DNA from: Sphingobacterium spiritivorum ATCC 33861
GTDB taxonomy: Bacteria; Bacteroidota; Bacteroidia; Sphingobacteriales; Sphingobacteriaceae
Assembly (NCBI RefSeq): GCF_000143765.1
Contig: NZ_GL379778.1
Span: 44,523-108,522 of the forward strand
Direction of reading: 5' to 3'
Length of the DNA: 64,000 bases
The notes beneath the pieces were generated by a model that did not search any database, was not told where the DNA came from, and saw only the letters and a program-made list of their open reading frames with translations. A program made the position numbers and the translations under genes. The number at the start of each line of letters is the position of its first letter. Position 1 is the first letter of the stretch. Shown here piece by piece: positions 18,011 to 26,884 of the stretch.

Positions 18011-19902
18011 GTGTCTCAACAGCTTCTGTTCCTGCATCAGAATTAGGAGTACGTATTAAGAATATGATAAATTATGATATAAACGGGAATATCCTTTTGA
18101 ATAGAACTTTTAATTATAATAAGCTAATAAATGGAGAATTGCTGTCGTCGGGCAGGCTACTATCCTATTATACAAATTTGGGTTCTAATCGAGCTACTTA
18201 TTCTACCTCATGCGGTAATCAGCCTGTGTCTGTAACAATAGACCGTTCTTATGTATATTCCAGCAGTATAGTGTCTCTCGGGAGCTCAAGTGTCATCGTT
18301 GGTTATGATCAGGTCAATGTTGTGGATACGGGTATTAATATGAGTAATGGAAAAAAAGAATATTTTTTTGTAAATAATCCCGATACCTATGATAAAATAA
18401 TTCCGGGCGTACAGGGTACAAATGATTATAAAAACGGAACCATGATTGCTGAAAAAACATATGCATGGAATCCATCAGCCAAAAGGTATACGTTAAGACA
18501 AGCCGTATACTATGATTATGAATATGTAGATCAATCAAATTATTCAGGAGCTGTTTTCGCCTATGAAAATACAAGCTTTTCAGTATACCGCATCGGAATT
18601 TTCAAATCACGTTTGAATAATAAAACAGAGAGCTTTAAAGAAGATAATGTGGATACTATAGGCGTATCAACGGCATATAAGTATACGGGTAACTATCTGA
18701 GTCCTGCTTCAATCTCTTCAAAACGTAGTACGGGGGATATTACGAGGTTGGAAAAAAAATATCCGTTTGATTTTTCAAGTGTATTTCCATGTAATGAGAT
18801 GTTGTCAAATCATTTTATTTCTCCCGTTTTAGAAGAATCATACAGTGTTAATAGTCAGGAAAGTATTAGAATAAAAAACAACTATATACGTAAAAAAGAG
18901 AACAATACACAATTGTTTGTTTTGGAATCCGTCGCAAGTAAATATGATAATAATACTTTAGAGCAGCGTATAGAATCAACAAACTTTACTTCAAACGGCC
19001 GGCCTCAGCAGATCCGTCTCAGTAATGGTCCTTCAAAAGCCTACCAATGGAATAAAAACAATGAATATCCTGTTGTGGAAATCATCAACGCAAATAATAA
19101 CGATACCAAGTACAACTATGATATAAGGTCTCAAAACTTAAATTTCGAGACTATAGCAGGAAGAAGCCGTACCCTTTCATTTACGACTAATTATGATGGA
19201 AATATAGAAATAAAATTATTTCCAGGTACTTTTCTGTCATCTAATAGCATTTTATATGTTGACTATATGTTATCGGGGGCGTATTCTACAAACGGCTATT
19301 TTTGTATGAGTAACTCTCCGTCACAATATTGCTATTCCGGTAATAAAGATGCAAATACACTACTGATAAAGAACGCTCCTGCAGGAAATTATACACTTAC
19401 TATATATTGTAAAACCTCAATTCCAAATAGTGCAGGGATGGTGAGTGTTACCTATCCTCAAGGCACTTTAATTGAAAATGCACTAAAGGAATTTTATTAT
19501 CAGGGATTTGAAGAAGAAGAGCAATACAGGCATGTGAATGCTATTTTTGGAAAAGGATGTTTATACGGTGATTATCTTATCCCTTTTACTGCACCCAATG
19601 CAAAAGCTTACATTGTCGATTACCGCTATCTGGAGAATGGAAAATGGTTTTATATGAAGAGAAGTTTTCAAAACAATATGTTATTGACTGACGGAGAGGG
19701 TATTGATGAAGTAAGAGTATATCCTGCAGGTAGTCAGATGAATACATACACCTATACCTCACAAGTCGGGATGACAAGTAAAACAGATCCAAAAGGACTT
19801 ACGGAATTCTATGAGTATGATGGTTTTCAACGTCTCAGATATGTTAAAGATCTGGATAATAATATTATTAGAACTATTGATTATCGTTATAAAGGCCAAT
19901 AA
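18007..19902 (+). CDS. YD-repeat surface protein, 3' part of a frameshifted gene
   Basis: A 631-residue frame that continues the upstream 422-residue frame after a one-base shift. It contains tyrosine-rich strands typical of YD-repeat proteins (RTFNYNKLINGELL, TAYKYTGNYLSPASIS) and ends in a clear YD repeat (DPKGLTEFYEYDGFQRLRYVKDLDNNIIRTIDYRYKGQ). It has no signal peptide of its own and a GTG as its only possible early start, which supports its being the back half of a broken gene. The Rhs-core gene starts 1 bp after its stop codon, so both were one transcription unit and the product probably belongs to the same surface assembly. Confidence 0.75.
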   Translation: MSVSTASVPASELGVRIKNMINYDINGNILLNRTFNYNKLINGELLSSGRLLSYYTNLGSNRATYSTSCGNQPVSVTIDRSYVYSSSIVSLGSSSVIVGYDQVNVVDTGINMSNGKKEYFFVNNPDTYDKIIPGVQGTNDYKNGTMIAEKTYAWNPSAKRYTLRQAVYYDYEYVDQSNYSGAVFAYENTSFSVYRIGIFKSRLNNKTESFKEDNVDTIGVSTAYKYTGNYLSPASISSKRSTGDITRLEKKYPFDFSSVFPCNEMLSNHFISPVLEESYSVNSQESIRIKNNYIRKKENNTQLFVLESVASKYDNNTLEQRIESTNFTSNGRPQQIRLSNGPSKAYQWNKNNEYPVVEIINANNNDTKYNYDIRSQNLNFETIAGRSRTLSFTTNYDGNIEIKLFPGTFLSSNSILYVDYMLSGAYSTNGYFCMSNSPSQYCYSGNKDANTLLIKNAPAGNYTLTIYCKTSIPNSAGMVSVTYPQGTLIENALKEFYYQGFEEEEQYRHVNAIFGKGCLYGDYLIPFTAPNAKAYIVDYRYLENGKWFYMKRSFQNNMLLTDGEGIDEVRVYPAGSQMNTYTYTSQVGMTSKTDPKGLTEFYEYDGFQRLRYVKDLDNNIIRTIDYRYKGQ

Positions 19903-19903
19903 A

Positions 19904-22900
19904 ATGAAAATATTCTTATTATTTACGGGATGCTTTGTATTAAATATACTCTGTCTTAGAAACGGTCTTGCTCAGGAGCATAAAACATTAGTCAGTTATA
20001 ACGGTCAAAACCTAATTGAAGCAAAAAAGAGTATTACATTAAAAAGCGGATTTCATATTCCGAGTGGAAGTAATGTTGTTTTAAGGGTTAATCCGAGTGG
20101 TGGGGATATCCCTTATTTTAATACGTTTTCAGATCAGGATCATAATTATATAATGACGCGTGATCTTCTTATCCCCGGAATTACAAAAGCTAATGTTTCT
20201 GAGGCCAGAAAGGCTAATGAAGAAAAACGAGAAATAAAATATTATGATGGGCTGGGTAGAATCATTCAGCAGATACAGGTGAAGGGGTCTCCTAATTACA
20301 ATGATATTGTACAGCATTTTTCTTATGATTCATTTGGCAGAGAAACGTTAAAATATCTTCTTTACAGTGCCAATGAAGCTGGTGACGGGAAATTTAAGAC
20401 TTCAGCAGGTAACGATATTTTGAACTATTACAATGGAGCCGTTTCCTGGGATGCTTCTGTAGTGAAGACAGCATACCCATATGCAGAAATTGTTTTTGAG
20501 AATAGTCCATTAAACAGAGCTGTTAAAAAGGGTAATCAAGGTGCTGATTGGCAACCTGTAACTAATACAGGTAATGACCATTCCATTAAAACGAGTTATG
20601 GAACTAATTCTCTTAATGAGGTGAAGCAGTGGGTCGCGAATTTATCCGGAAATGGCGCAAACGCAATTATGTATAAAAGCGGACAACTCTTCAAAACTAT
20701 TGTAAGAAATGAAAATGTTCCCATTGACCAACGGGCCGGTTCGGTGGAGGAATTTAAGGATTTTGATGGAAATATTGTACTGGTACGTATATGGGAAACC
20801 GAAGTGAAAAGTTTAAGTACATACTATGTATACGATTATTTGGGCAATATTCTATACGTATTACCACCGGCAGTCAATGAGAATGGCATAGCTACCCTTG
20901 ATAATGCTTTTAATGAAGAAGATTTTAAATTTAAAGAATACATATACGGCTATAAGTATGATAAAAGAAAAAGATTAATTGAAAAAAAGATCCCGGGAAA
21001 ACAAAAGGAATATTTAATTTATAATAAACTGGATCAGCTGATATTAACGCAGGATGGTAATCAACGTACAAAAGGAGAATGGTCGTATAGCAGATATGAT
21101 GCTTTCGGCAGAATAGCTTCCACAGGTATTTACAAAAATACAGTTTATACTTCTGCAGAGTCTATTCGGAATATTGTTGATTCCTTTACCGGCCCCTTAT
21201 GGGAAAGCAGAAACGGTCATGCTGTATATTTTAACAATACGTTTCCCGTTGCTGAAAACGGTGTCAGTATAAGTGAACGGCTTGTAAACTATTATGATGA
21301 TTATAATTTTGAAGGAGCATCCTTTTTACCATTTGTAAATATAAGCAAGAGCGAAATGATCAATTCACTTCAGACAGGATCTAAAGTGTATAAGGAAGAT
21401 GGAAGTGATCCTTTGTTTAGTGTCATATATTATGACGATAGGGGGCGTGTCTTACAGACTGCTTCCCAAAACCATCTGACAGGAACAGATTATGTTACTA
21501 ATACCTATAATTTCGCGGGTGAACTACTGGTGAGTACACATCTCCATAAATCAAGTCCATCGGCATCTGTGACTCAGATTATCACCAAAAACGAATTTGA
21601 TCATATGGGCAGACCAACTTCAATTAAGCAACAAATAAATTCGCAGAACTTAGTTACTATTAGTACTAATAACTATAATGAAATAGGGCAATTGGTCGAA
21701 AAACAAATCGGAGCAGATTATAATGGGGGCAACAGTCACGCAAACATACAATATACTTATAATGAAAGAGGATGGTTGAATACAAGTATATCTGATTTTT
21801 TTAGTCTGAAATTAAAATATGGGGATGGAAATACTCCTCAGTGGAATGGTAATATTTCTGAACAGCAATGGGGACAGACTGCATTGCCGGGTGAAAAATT
21901 TGTATATGAATATGATCAGCTCAGCCGTCTGAAAAACGGAACCAGTCCATCTGGTATGTCCGAATTATTAAACTATGATGAGATGGGAAATATTACCAAG
22001 TTAATACGGGACGGAGCTTCCATACATTATACCTATAGCGGAAATAAGTTGAGCATGGTTTCGGGAATAGCTAACGGAAATTATGCTTATGATAATAATG
22101 GGAATGTGAGTGCCGATCGTAATGGTCTGAACTATGTATATACTCATTTTAATATCCCCAAAGCAGTAAATGGCAATGGAAAAACGATAAGCTACCTGTA
22201 TGATGCAAATGGCATAAAGCTTCGTAAGATTTCAAATGAAACGGGTAGAAGAGACTATATTGGTAATATCGAATATCAAAACGGGAATATAGCGATGATC
22301 CGTCATGCAGAAGGAGTAGCTATATTGAAGACAGACGGTACTTATATTTATCATTATAACCTAACGGATCATCTCGGGAATGTACGGGCAACGCTGTATC
22401 GCAATCCGGCAACTAATCAGGTAGAAGCGTTACAACGGGATGATTATTATCCTTTTGGACTACGGAAAGTTTTAAAAGGTGGAAATAATAAATATCTTTA
22501 TAATGGAAAAGAGATTCAGGGCGAACTTGGAGATCAGTATGATTATGGAGCAAGGTTTTATGATCCGGTGATTGCAAGGTGGGGTATGATGGATCTATTG
22601 GCGGAGAAGTTTGCAGGTTGGTCACCGTATAATTACACGATGGACAACCCGATTAACCTAATTGACCCTACGGGCATGGCACCGGAGGATTGGGTATTGG
22701 GTAAGTTTGGTAATATTTACTGGGATAAGAATGCAACTTCACAGGCTACAACTAAGGCAGGAGAAACTTATCTAGGAAGAGATTTAATCTTTACATTTAA
22801 CAGCTATATAGATGCCGACCTTTGGGATGGTCCTTTAGGAAGTTTCCCTGCTGGGAATAAAATTTCATCTACTATTAATGTAAGTGCAAATACAGATACA

Positions 22901-23380
22901 GATAACAATTTATTATCTATAAATGTTAATTCTGATGAGCCTAAAATAAATAAAACAGGAGGCTGGATACCTACAGATAACTATTATCCTGGAGAAACCA
23001 ATTATAAGGTTAATAAATCGGGACTAAATAGCGGACAAAAAATCAGTTATGAACAACATGCAAAAGTTAATTTTTTAGAAGAGGTAGGGTTGAGTTTAAT
23101 GGGATATGACAAGGTAAATGTTGCTCAGAAATTAACTATTGGGTTAAATGGAAATAATTTAGGAGTTGAAGCAGCTACGGATATTTTTCCATCTGCAAGT
23201 TTATCAGTAAAAGGAACCGGGAATTCAAATTCTTATAGATTAATGAATTATAAACAACCTTCTTTCAAGAATACTCATAAGACAAACATTGTTAGAGAAG
23301 GAAGCATGGGGGCAATGCCTGTGACAAGGACAACTTCGACAAAGCCAGCAGCAGCTTTCTATCAACGATATAAAAAATAG
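19904..23380 (+). CDS. Rhs/YD-repeat polymorphic toxin protein with RHS-associated core
   Basis: A protein of about 1158 residues. An ATG at 19904 is chosen because it starts a signal peptide (MKIFLLFTGCFVLNILCLRNGLAQ). After a DUF6443-like N-terminal part (EIKYYDGLGRIIQQIQVKGS) come YD repeats and the RHS-associated core (HYNLTDHLGNVRATLYR, DYYPFGLRKVL, YNGKEIQGELGDQYDYGARFYDP, WSPYNYTMDNPINLIDPTG). The core marks the border to a variable C-terminal domain of about 230 residues starting at MAPEDW, which is the presumed toxin; I do not recognise its activity. A small membrane protein follows 6 bp downstream, as expected for immunity. Parts of alternative C-termini lie further downstream. Confidence 0.88.
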   Translation: MKIFLLFTGCFVLNILCLRNGLAQEHKTLVSYNGQNLIEAKKSITLKSGFHIPSGSNVVLRVNPSGGDIPYFNTFSDQDHNYIMTRDLLIPGITKANVSEARKANEEKREIKYYDGLGRIIQQIQVKGSPNYNDIVQHFSYDSFGRETLKYLLYSANEAGDGKFKTSAGNDILNYYNGAVSWDASVVKTAYPYAEIVFENSPLNRAVKKGNQGADWQPVTNTGNDHSIKTSYGTNSLNEVKQWVANLSGNGANAIMYKSGQLFKTIVRNENVPIDQRAGSVEEFKDFDGNIVLVRIWETEVKSLSTYYVYDYLGNILYVLPPAVNENGIATLDNAFNEEDFKFKEYIYGYKYDKRKRLIEKKIPGKQKEYLIYNKLDQLILTQDGNQRTKGEWSYSRYDAFGRIASTGIYKNTVYTSAESIRNIVDSFTGPLWESRNGHAVYFNNTFPVAENGVSISERLVNYYDDYNFEGASFLPFVNISKSEMINSLQTGSKVYKEDGSDPLFSVIYYDDRGRVLQTASQNHLTGTDYVTNTYNFAGELLVSTHLHKSSPSASVTQIITKNEFDHMGRPTSIKQQINSQNLVTISTNNYNEIGQLVEKQIGADYNGGNSHANIQYTYNERGWLNTSISDFFSLKLKYGDGNTPQWNGNISEQQWGQTALPGEKFVYEYDQLSRLKNGTSPSGMSELLNYDEMGNITKLIRDGASIHYTYSGNKLSMVSGIANGNYAYDNNGNVSADRNGLNYVYTHFNIPKAVNGNGKTISYLYDANGIKLRKISNETGRRDYIGNIEYQNGNIAMIRHAEGVAILKTDGTYIYHYNLTDHLGNVRATLYRNPATNQVEALQRDDYYPFGLRKVLKGGNNKYLYNGKEIQGELGDQYDYGARFYDPVIARWGMMDLLAEKFAGWSPYNYTMDNPINLIDPTGMAPEDWVLGKFGNIYWDKNATSQATTKAGETYLGRDLIFTFNSYIDADLWDGPLGSFPAGNKISSTINVSANTDTDNNLLSINVNSDEPKINKTGGWIPTDNYYPGETNYKVNKSGLNSGQKISYEQHAKVNFLEEVGLSLMGYDKVNVAQKLTIGLNGNNLGVEAATDIFPSASLSVKGTGNSNSYRLMNYKQPSFKNTHKTNIVREGSMGAMPVTRTTSTKPAAAFYQRYKK

Positions 23381-23386
23381 AACACT

Positions 23387-23785
23387 ATGAAAGGAGATCG
23401 TTTCTTTAAAGTTTTAGTCTATATTTTAGTATTAAATATTGTTTTTTATTTAGTTTATTATATTACAAATGAAGAAGCAAAATCAATTAAATTATCAGAT
23501 TTACGTAATGCAGAAGATTGGTTTTTGTTTATTTGGTTATTCGGAATACCTGTTTTATTGGATTTTTTAATTGTAGGTTTGCCTATTAGTTATGGATTTA
23601 GTAAGTATCAGTTATCACGTAAAACTTATGTTTTATTATTTTTTGCACTTATAGTTGAGTTTTTACTGACAAGTTTACTTTATGGGAATGAACCTGCTTT
23701 AACCAAGGTTGGTTTAAGTATTATTCTTTTTATCCCTTTAATAATATCCTTTAAAACTCATTTGAATTATACAAATAAAAACTAA
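23387..23785 (+). CDS. Probable membrane immunity protein for the Rhs toxin
   Basis: A 132-residue protein with four predicted hydrophobic helices (about 9-27, 45-67, 81-101, 105-125) and no recognised domain. It follows the Rhs gene by 6 bp, and its GC content is clearly lower than that of the toxin core. Position and size fit a cognate immunity protein. Its membrane location suggests that the toxin acts at the membrane or in the periplasm. The gene at 25866-26267 has the same length and topology and follows a related toxin end. Confidence 0.65.
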   Translation: MKGDRFFKVLVYILVLNIVFYLVYYITNEEAKSIKLSDLRNAEDWFLFIWLFGIPVLLDFLIVGLPISYGFSKYQLSRKTYVLLFFALIVEFLLTSLLYGNEPALTKVGLSIILFIPLIISFKTHLNYTNKN

Positions 23786-23799
23786 AAAAGATAGCCACC

Positions 23800-23830
23800 T
23801 GCCGATGCGAGCGTGTCGCTCGTGTATAAG
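23800..23830. repeat. Short palindromic repeat at a cassette junction (copy 1)
   Basis: Contains GCGAGCG-TGT-CGCTCGT, a near-perfect hairpin followed by TATAAG. It lies exactly between the first immunity gene and the start of homology of displaced cassette 2. Related hairpins occur at 25613-25642 and 63843-63874. Confidence 0.6.
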
Positions 23831-23832
23831 AG

Positions 23833-24607
23833 GAACTTGGAGATCAGTATGATTATGAGCAAGATTTTATGATCCGATGATTGCAAGGTGGAGTATGGCG
23901 GATCCGTTGGCGGAGCAGATGCGTCGTCATTCGCCATATAATTATGCTTTTGACAATCCGATTAGATTTATAGATCCGGATGGAAAGGCGCCTGAATGGA
24001 TACCAAAAGTATATAATAATACTTTAGTACTCCAGAAAGAACAGGGTGATGATGCCCAAACGTTAGCTAAGTTTTTAGGTCTTGATCAAAAAACTGCGGA
24101 TAAGGAGTATTCAAATACTAGCCGTTACGGATTATTAAAGTTGTCAGATAATATTCCTGGTGTTAAAGAAATAAATCTCTTCAAGATGTTAAGAATAATC
24201 CTGATAAATATAGTGATGCTTTTTTTGCAAAGTTGACTACTGAAACAAACTATAACTGTTTTGAATGTGCAGTATCAATATCAAAAAGAGAAACACCTAA
24301 TTTTTCTTTAGCAATGAGTACAAGCAAATTTGATAAAATAATAAAGGGGATGGAAAATGTTACAGGTAACGCTCAAAAATGCAAATTTGGCGAAACGATA
24401 GTTTCTTTTGGAGGAGAAAAATTTAGTTTGTTTGATTTTGGGACTGTCTCAGACACAAAACATGGAGCTATCTATTTAGGAACCTCTAAAGAAGGGACGG
24501 AATACACATGGAGTAAGGATGGACTTTATGAAACACCTAAAGTTAGGTCTATTAATTATCTTAAAAATGAATATAGTGAAGTCGTTAAATATTATAACTA
24601 TAAGTAA
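23833..24607 (+). pseudogene. Displaced Rhs C-terminal cassette 2 (broken toxin)
   Basis: Begins with DNA nearly identical to the core of the intact Rhs gene (GAACTTGGAGATCAGTATGA onward) but with one base lost in the GARFYDP codons. It continues as [36 protein letters not shown] and a LysM-like stretch ([14 protein letters not shown]). Near 24170 another single-base shift moves the frame, which continues as [28 protein letters not shown]. The toxin end has NCFECA and later KHGAIYLGTSKEG, a Cys...His spacing like papain-fold peptidases (inference). It has no start codon or signal peptide, so it can only be used after recombination into the intact gene. The immunity gene overlaps its stop codon. 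Confidence 0.75.
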
Positions 24608-25011
24608 TGTGTCGTTTCTGTAATAAGACTGCTTTTATTTTATTGATTTTAATATTGATTGCCAATGTTATAATATGTTTATTATATGAAGTGCCATTAC
24701 GGAATAGTAGTGTTTTATTGATAGTAGCTGTCATTATTCTTATTATGGTAAGAACCAAAGCTAACTGGTTTGCATTTGTTGCACTTTGTCTTTATGGAAT
24801 GTACGATCTATTTTACATAGGAAGGACTTCGAGTGATGCACTCACAATGGACTTTTTATACCCTGTTGAAATTCTAATACAAGAAGAGTATAATGTGCGT
24901 CGGTTGAAATGGTTTGTCGGATTGTTACCACTCTTGTTTTATCTTCAGTTTCTTATAATCTTGGTTTCAAAAACTGGTAGAAGGGAATATGGAATAATAG
25001 GTAATAAGTGA
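24607..25011 (+). CDS. Probable membrane immunity protein of cassette 2
   Basis: A 134-residue protein with four hydrophobic segments (about 9-28, 34-50, 53-70, 103-124). The start ATG shares one base with the stop codon of the toxin remnant upstream (TAATG), so the two were translationally coupled. It appears intact although its toxin is broken, which fits the selective keeping of immunity genes in polymorphic-toxin loci. No family recognised. Confidence 0.6.
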   Translation: MCRFCNKTAFILLILILIANVIICLLYEVPLRNSSVLLIVAVIILIMVRTKANWFAFVALCLYGMYDLFYIGRTSSDALTMDFLYPVEILIQEEYNVRRLKWFVGLLPLLFYLQFLIILVSKTGRREYGIIGNK

Positions 25012-25233
25012 TTTTGGATTAGCTTTTGATATTGTAGGAGTTACGAAGGTAAGACAGACTACAATCTGGATTGGAAATCTCTATCTACTTTAGGGAAATC
25101 TAAAGGTCTTGAATGGGGCTGAGACTGGAAAATCAAAGATATACCTCATTTTCAGAATATGTTTGGTAATGGTATGAAAGATTTAAGAGCCTTACCAAAA
25201 GATAAGAAAGGATTTCCAATATTAAAACCGTAG
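25007..25233 (+). pseudogene. Displaced cassette 3: M15-type peptidase remnant
   Basis: Reading across two frames gives SDFGLAFDIVGVTK, a one-base shift near 25048, then KTDYNLDWKSLSTLG and GLEWG-stop-DWKIKDIPHFQNMF up to the natural stop. FGLAFDI, GLEWGxDW and PHFQ are hallmarks of M15 (VanY / L-Ala-D-Glu) peptidases that cut peptidoglycan peptides; the stop codon TGA replaces an expected TGG. The N-terminal half of the domain is absent and the fragment begins directly at the end of the previous immunity gene. It is therefore a 5'-truncated, inactivated toxin tip. Confidence 0.7.
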
Positions 25234-25237
25234 TAAG

Positions 25238-25599
25238 ATGCTGAAATATACAATTTTCTCTTTGCTTCTAGTCTCTTGTAATTTTACAGAAAAGGGAAAG
25301 ATTAGAAAGAATGATATCAATCAATCTGATGTTTCTGTCATCAGTAATCATCTGTTTATGGAGAAACAGGGCAAGCTAATATAATCTATGAATTTGATTC
25401 AGATAGAATTAAAGTATTGGAAACCAAATATTCTTACCTGACCGGATTGGCAAATTTAAAATCAGATAAAGATATAAAATTAGAATATAAGATTAGTTAT
25501 TCTATTGATTTAGAAGGGCATCTTATAGGAAAGGAAATCCCTGCCAGAATAGATATATTCAACGAATTTAAAAACACAGTTCCTTTTGAATTGAAGTAA
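25238..25599 (+). pseudogene. Cassette 3 immunity remnant: frameshifted lipoprotein
   Basis: Starts MLKYTIFSLLLVSCNF, a signal peptide with lipobox Cys. It reads on to NDINQSDVSVIS, shifts by one base near 25350, and continues SSVYGETGQANIIYEFDSDRIKVLETKYSYLTGL to ...NEFKNTVPFELK. The reconstructed product is about 120 residues. A lipoprotein facing the periplasm is what one expects to protect against a peptidoglycan peptidase toxin, which supports the pairing with the M15 remnant just upstream. Confidence 0.65.
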
Positions 25600-25612
25600 A
25601 CCAAAGCCCCCG

Positions 25613-25642
25613 TCTGGCGCAAGTGTGTCACTTGTGCTATAG
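25613..25642. repeat. Short palindromic repeat at a cassette junction (copy 2)
   Basis: TCTGGCGCAAGTG-TGT-CACTTGTGCTATAG: a hairpin with stem GCGCAAGTG/CACTTGTGC. It lies between the cassette 3 immunity remnant and the cassette 4 toxin remnant. It shares TCTGGCGCAAG and the TATAG end with the copy at 63843-63874. Confidence 0.65.
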
Positions 25643-25862
25643 AATAAGCAACAGTAACGGAGAGGTAAGTTTTGCTGCATATACTAATGTTTTCCCGTCT
25701 GCAATACTGCGCTTTAATGATCAGACTATTATGAAATATAATCAACCCTCTTTTTATCAACAGCATGTTGCTCCGATAATTAATAATTCGAGCCCAACTT
25801 CTGGATCTATACCAATACATGATTTTAGTTACTATCCTTCAAGATTTTATAAAAGATATTAA
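25643..25862 (+). pseudogene. Displaced cassette 4: toxin end related to the intact Rhs toxin
   Basis: The frame gives SNGEVSFAAYTNVFPSAILRFNDQTIMKYNQPSFYQQH...FYKRY. This aligns with the end of the intact Rhs protein: VEAATDIFPSASLSV, MNYKQPSF and FYQRYKK stand in the same order and spacing. Only about the last 70 residues remain, without a start. It is a diverged second allele of the same toxin family. Confidence 0.7.
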
Positions 25863-25865
25863 GTT

Positions 25866-26267
25866 ATGGGCATTTCAAAAGGAAGTATATTTATATATTT
25901 AGTAATTAAGTATTTGGTTTTTTTTATAATATTAGCCTTTATTGATAATCGATTTAATGAGTTGGTTTTCAATAAATCTGATAATTTTGCTTCATTGTTT
26001 CAAAATACTATAGGATATTCATTATGGATAGTTGTTTTTTCATTTTTTCTTAGCGTAATCTTCTTTATCCCTGTTTTTTTAATATGTAAGATTAAAAATG
26101 TCTTTGTTTTCATTTTGTTATCATCCCTTGTAATTTCTTTAGAATATTTTGTTTATGTTTATTTCACCTCCGTTGAATATTGGTATGATAAGAATGGGGT
26201 TATTAATTTTCTTGTAAGTATTTTGTTTTTTGTTTTTTTATTTTTTAGAAGGCATGTAGTTAAATAA
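25866..26267 (+). CDS. Probable membrane immunity protein of cassette 4
   Basis: A 133-residue protein with four hydrophobic helices (about 9-27, 45-72, 77-98, 111-128), very low GC and no recognised domain. It begins 3 bp after the toxin remnant. It has almost the same length and topology as the immunity protein at 23387-23785, as expected because the two toxin ends are related. It appears intact. Confidence 0.6.
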   Translation: MGISKGSIFIYLVIKYLVFFIILAFIDNRFNELVFNKSDNFASLFQNTIGYSLWIVVFSFFLSVIFFIPVFLICKIKNVFVFILLSSLVISLEYFVYVYFTSVEYWYDKNGVINFLVSILFFVFLFFRRHVVK

Positions 26268-26275
26268 TAACGTTC

Positions 26276-26537
26276 TCTACAAAGCGAATTAAGAGAGGTT
26301 GTACCTGGTATTGTTACCTCAAATAATCCAGGTACAAAAGATTTGGCAACCAAAGGGTTTAAGGGAGGAGTTGGGTATAATTCCAAAACTAATAAAATGA
26401 GTTTTAAATTTCATGGATGGGATAAGGCTATTAATAACCACAACGGAGGGGGGACTGCTAAATATGGTCAGAACTATCTGAAATCTATAAAAGATATGAT
26501 CAGGAACTCTGTAAAACCAACTTCACAAAATTATTAG
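26276..26537 (+). pseudogene. Displaced cassette 5: toxin end
   Basis: An open stretch without a credible start reads SLQSELREVVPGIVTSNNPGTKDLATKGFKGGVGYNSKTNKMSF and ends TSQNY. The upstream part and Rhs core are missing. The toxin type is not recognised. It is followed after 4 bp by a broken small exported protein, the same toxin-then-immunity order as the other cassettes. Confidence 0.55.
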
Positions 26538-26541
26538 AATT

Positions 26542-26828
26542 ATGAATAAGCTTTTAATGATGTTTATTTTGCTTTATTTGTCTTGTTTTGGACTCTCTCA
26601 AGATAAAGAAGATATTGTATTGTCTGTTTTATCCAAAGTGTTGTAGGTAAGACAATCGGGTTTAATCTGAGTGATGAGAATGAGCAATTCTTTTATAATA
26701 CAAAGAAAAGTGACTATGATCAATCTTTAGTCAGCAAAATTGATTTTTCTGAAATTCCTAAGAGTATCTTCTTAAAATGCAATGGCGAATTGGGGGATAT
26801 TAGTTGTATTACGCAGGTGAATTACTGA
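26542..26828 (+). pseudogene. Cassette 5 immunity remnant (exported protein)
   Basis: Starts MNKLLMMFILLYLSCFGLSQ, a signal peptide, reads DKEDIVLSVLSKVL and stops. Another frame continues VVGKTIGFNLSDENEQFFYNT to GELGDISCITQVNY before the next stop. A small frameshift near 26640 explains both halves. The intact product would have been about 95 residues and exported. Confidence 0.55.
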
Positions 26829-26884
26829 ACAGAGGAATACTCTTTAACAACCTTCAATCTAAAATATCAATCTTTTATTTGTGA

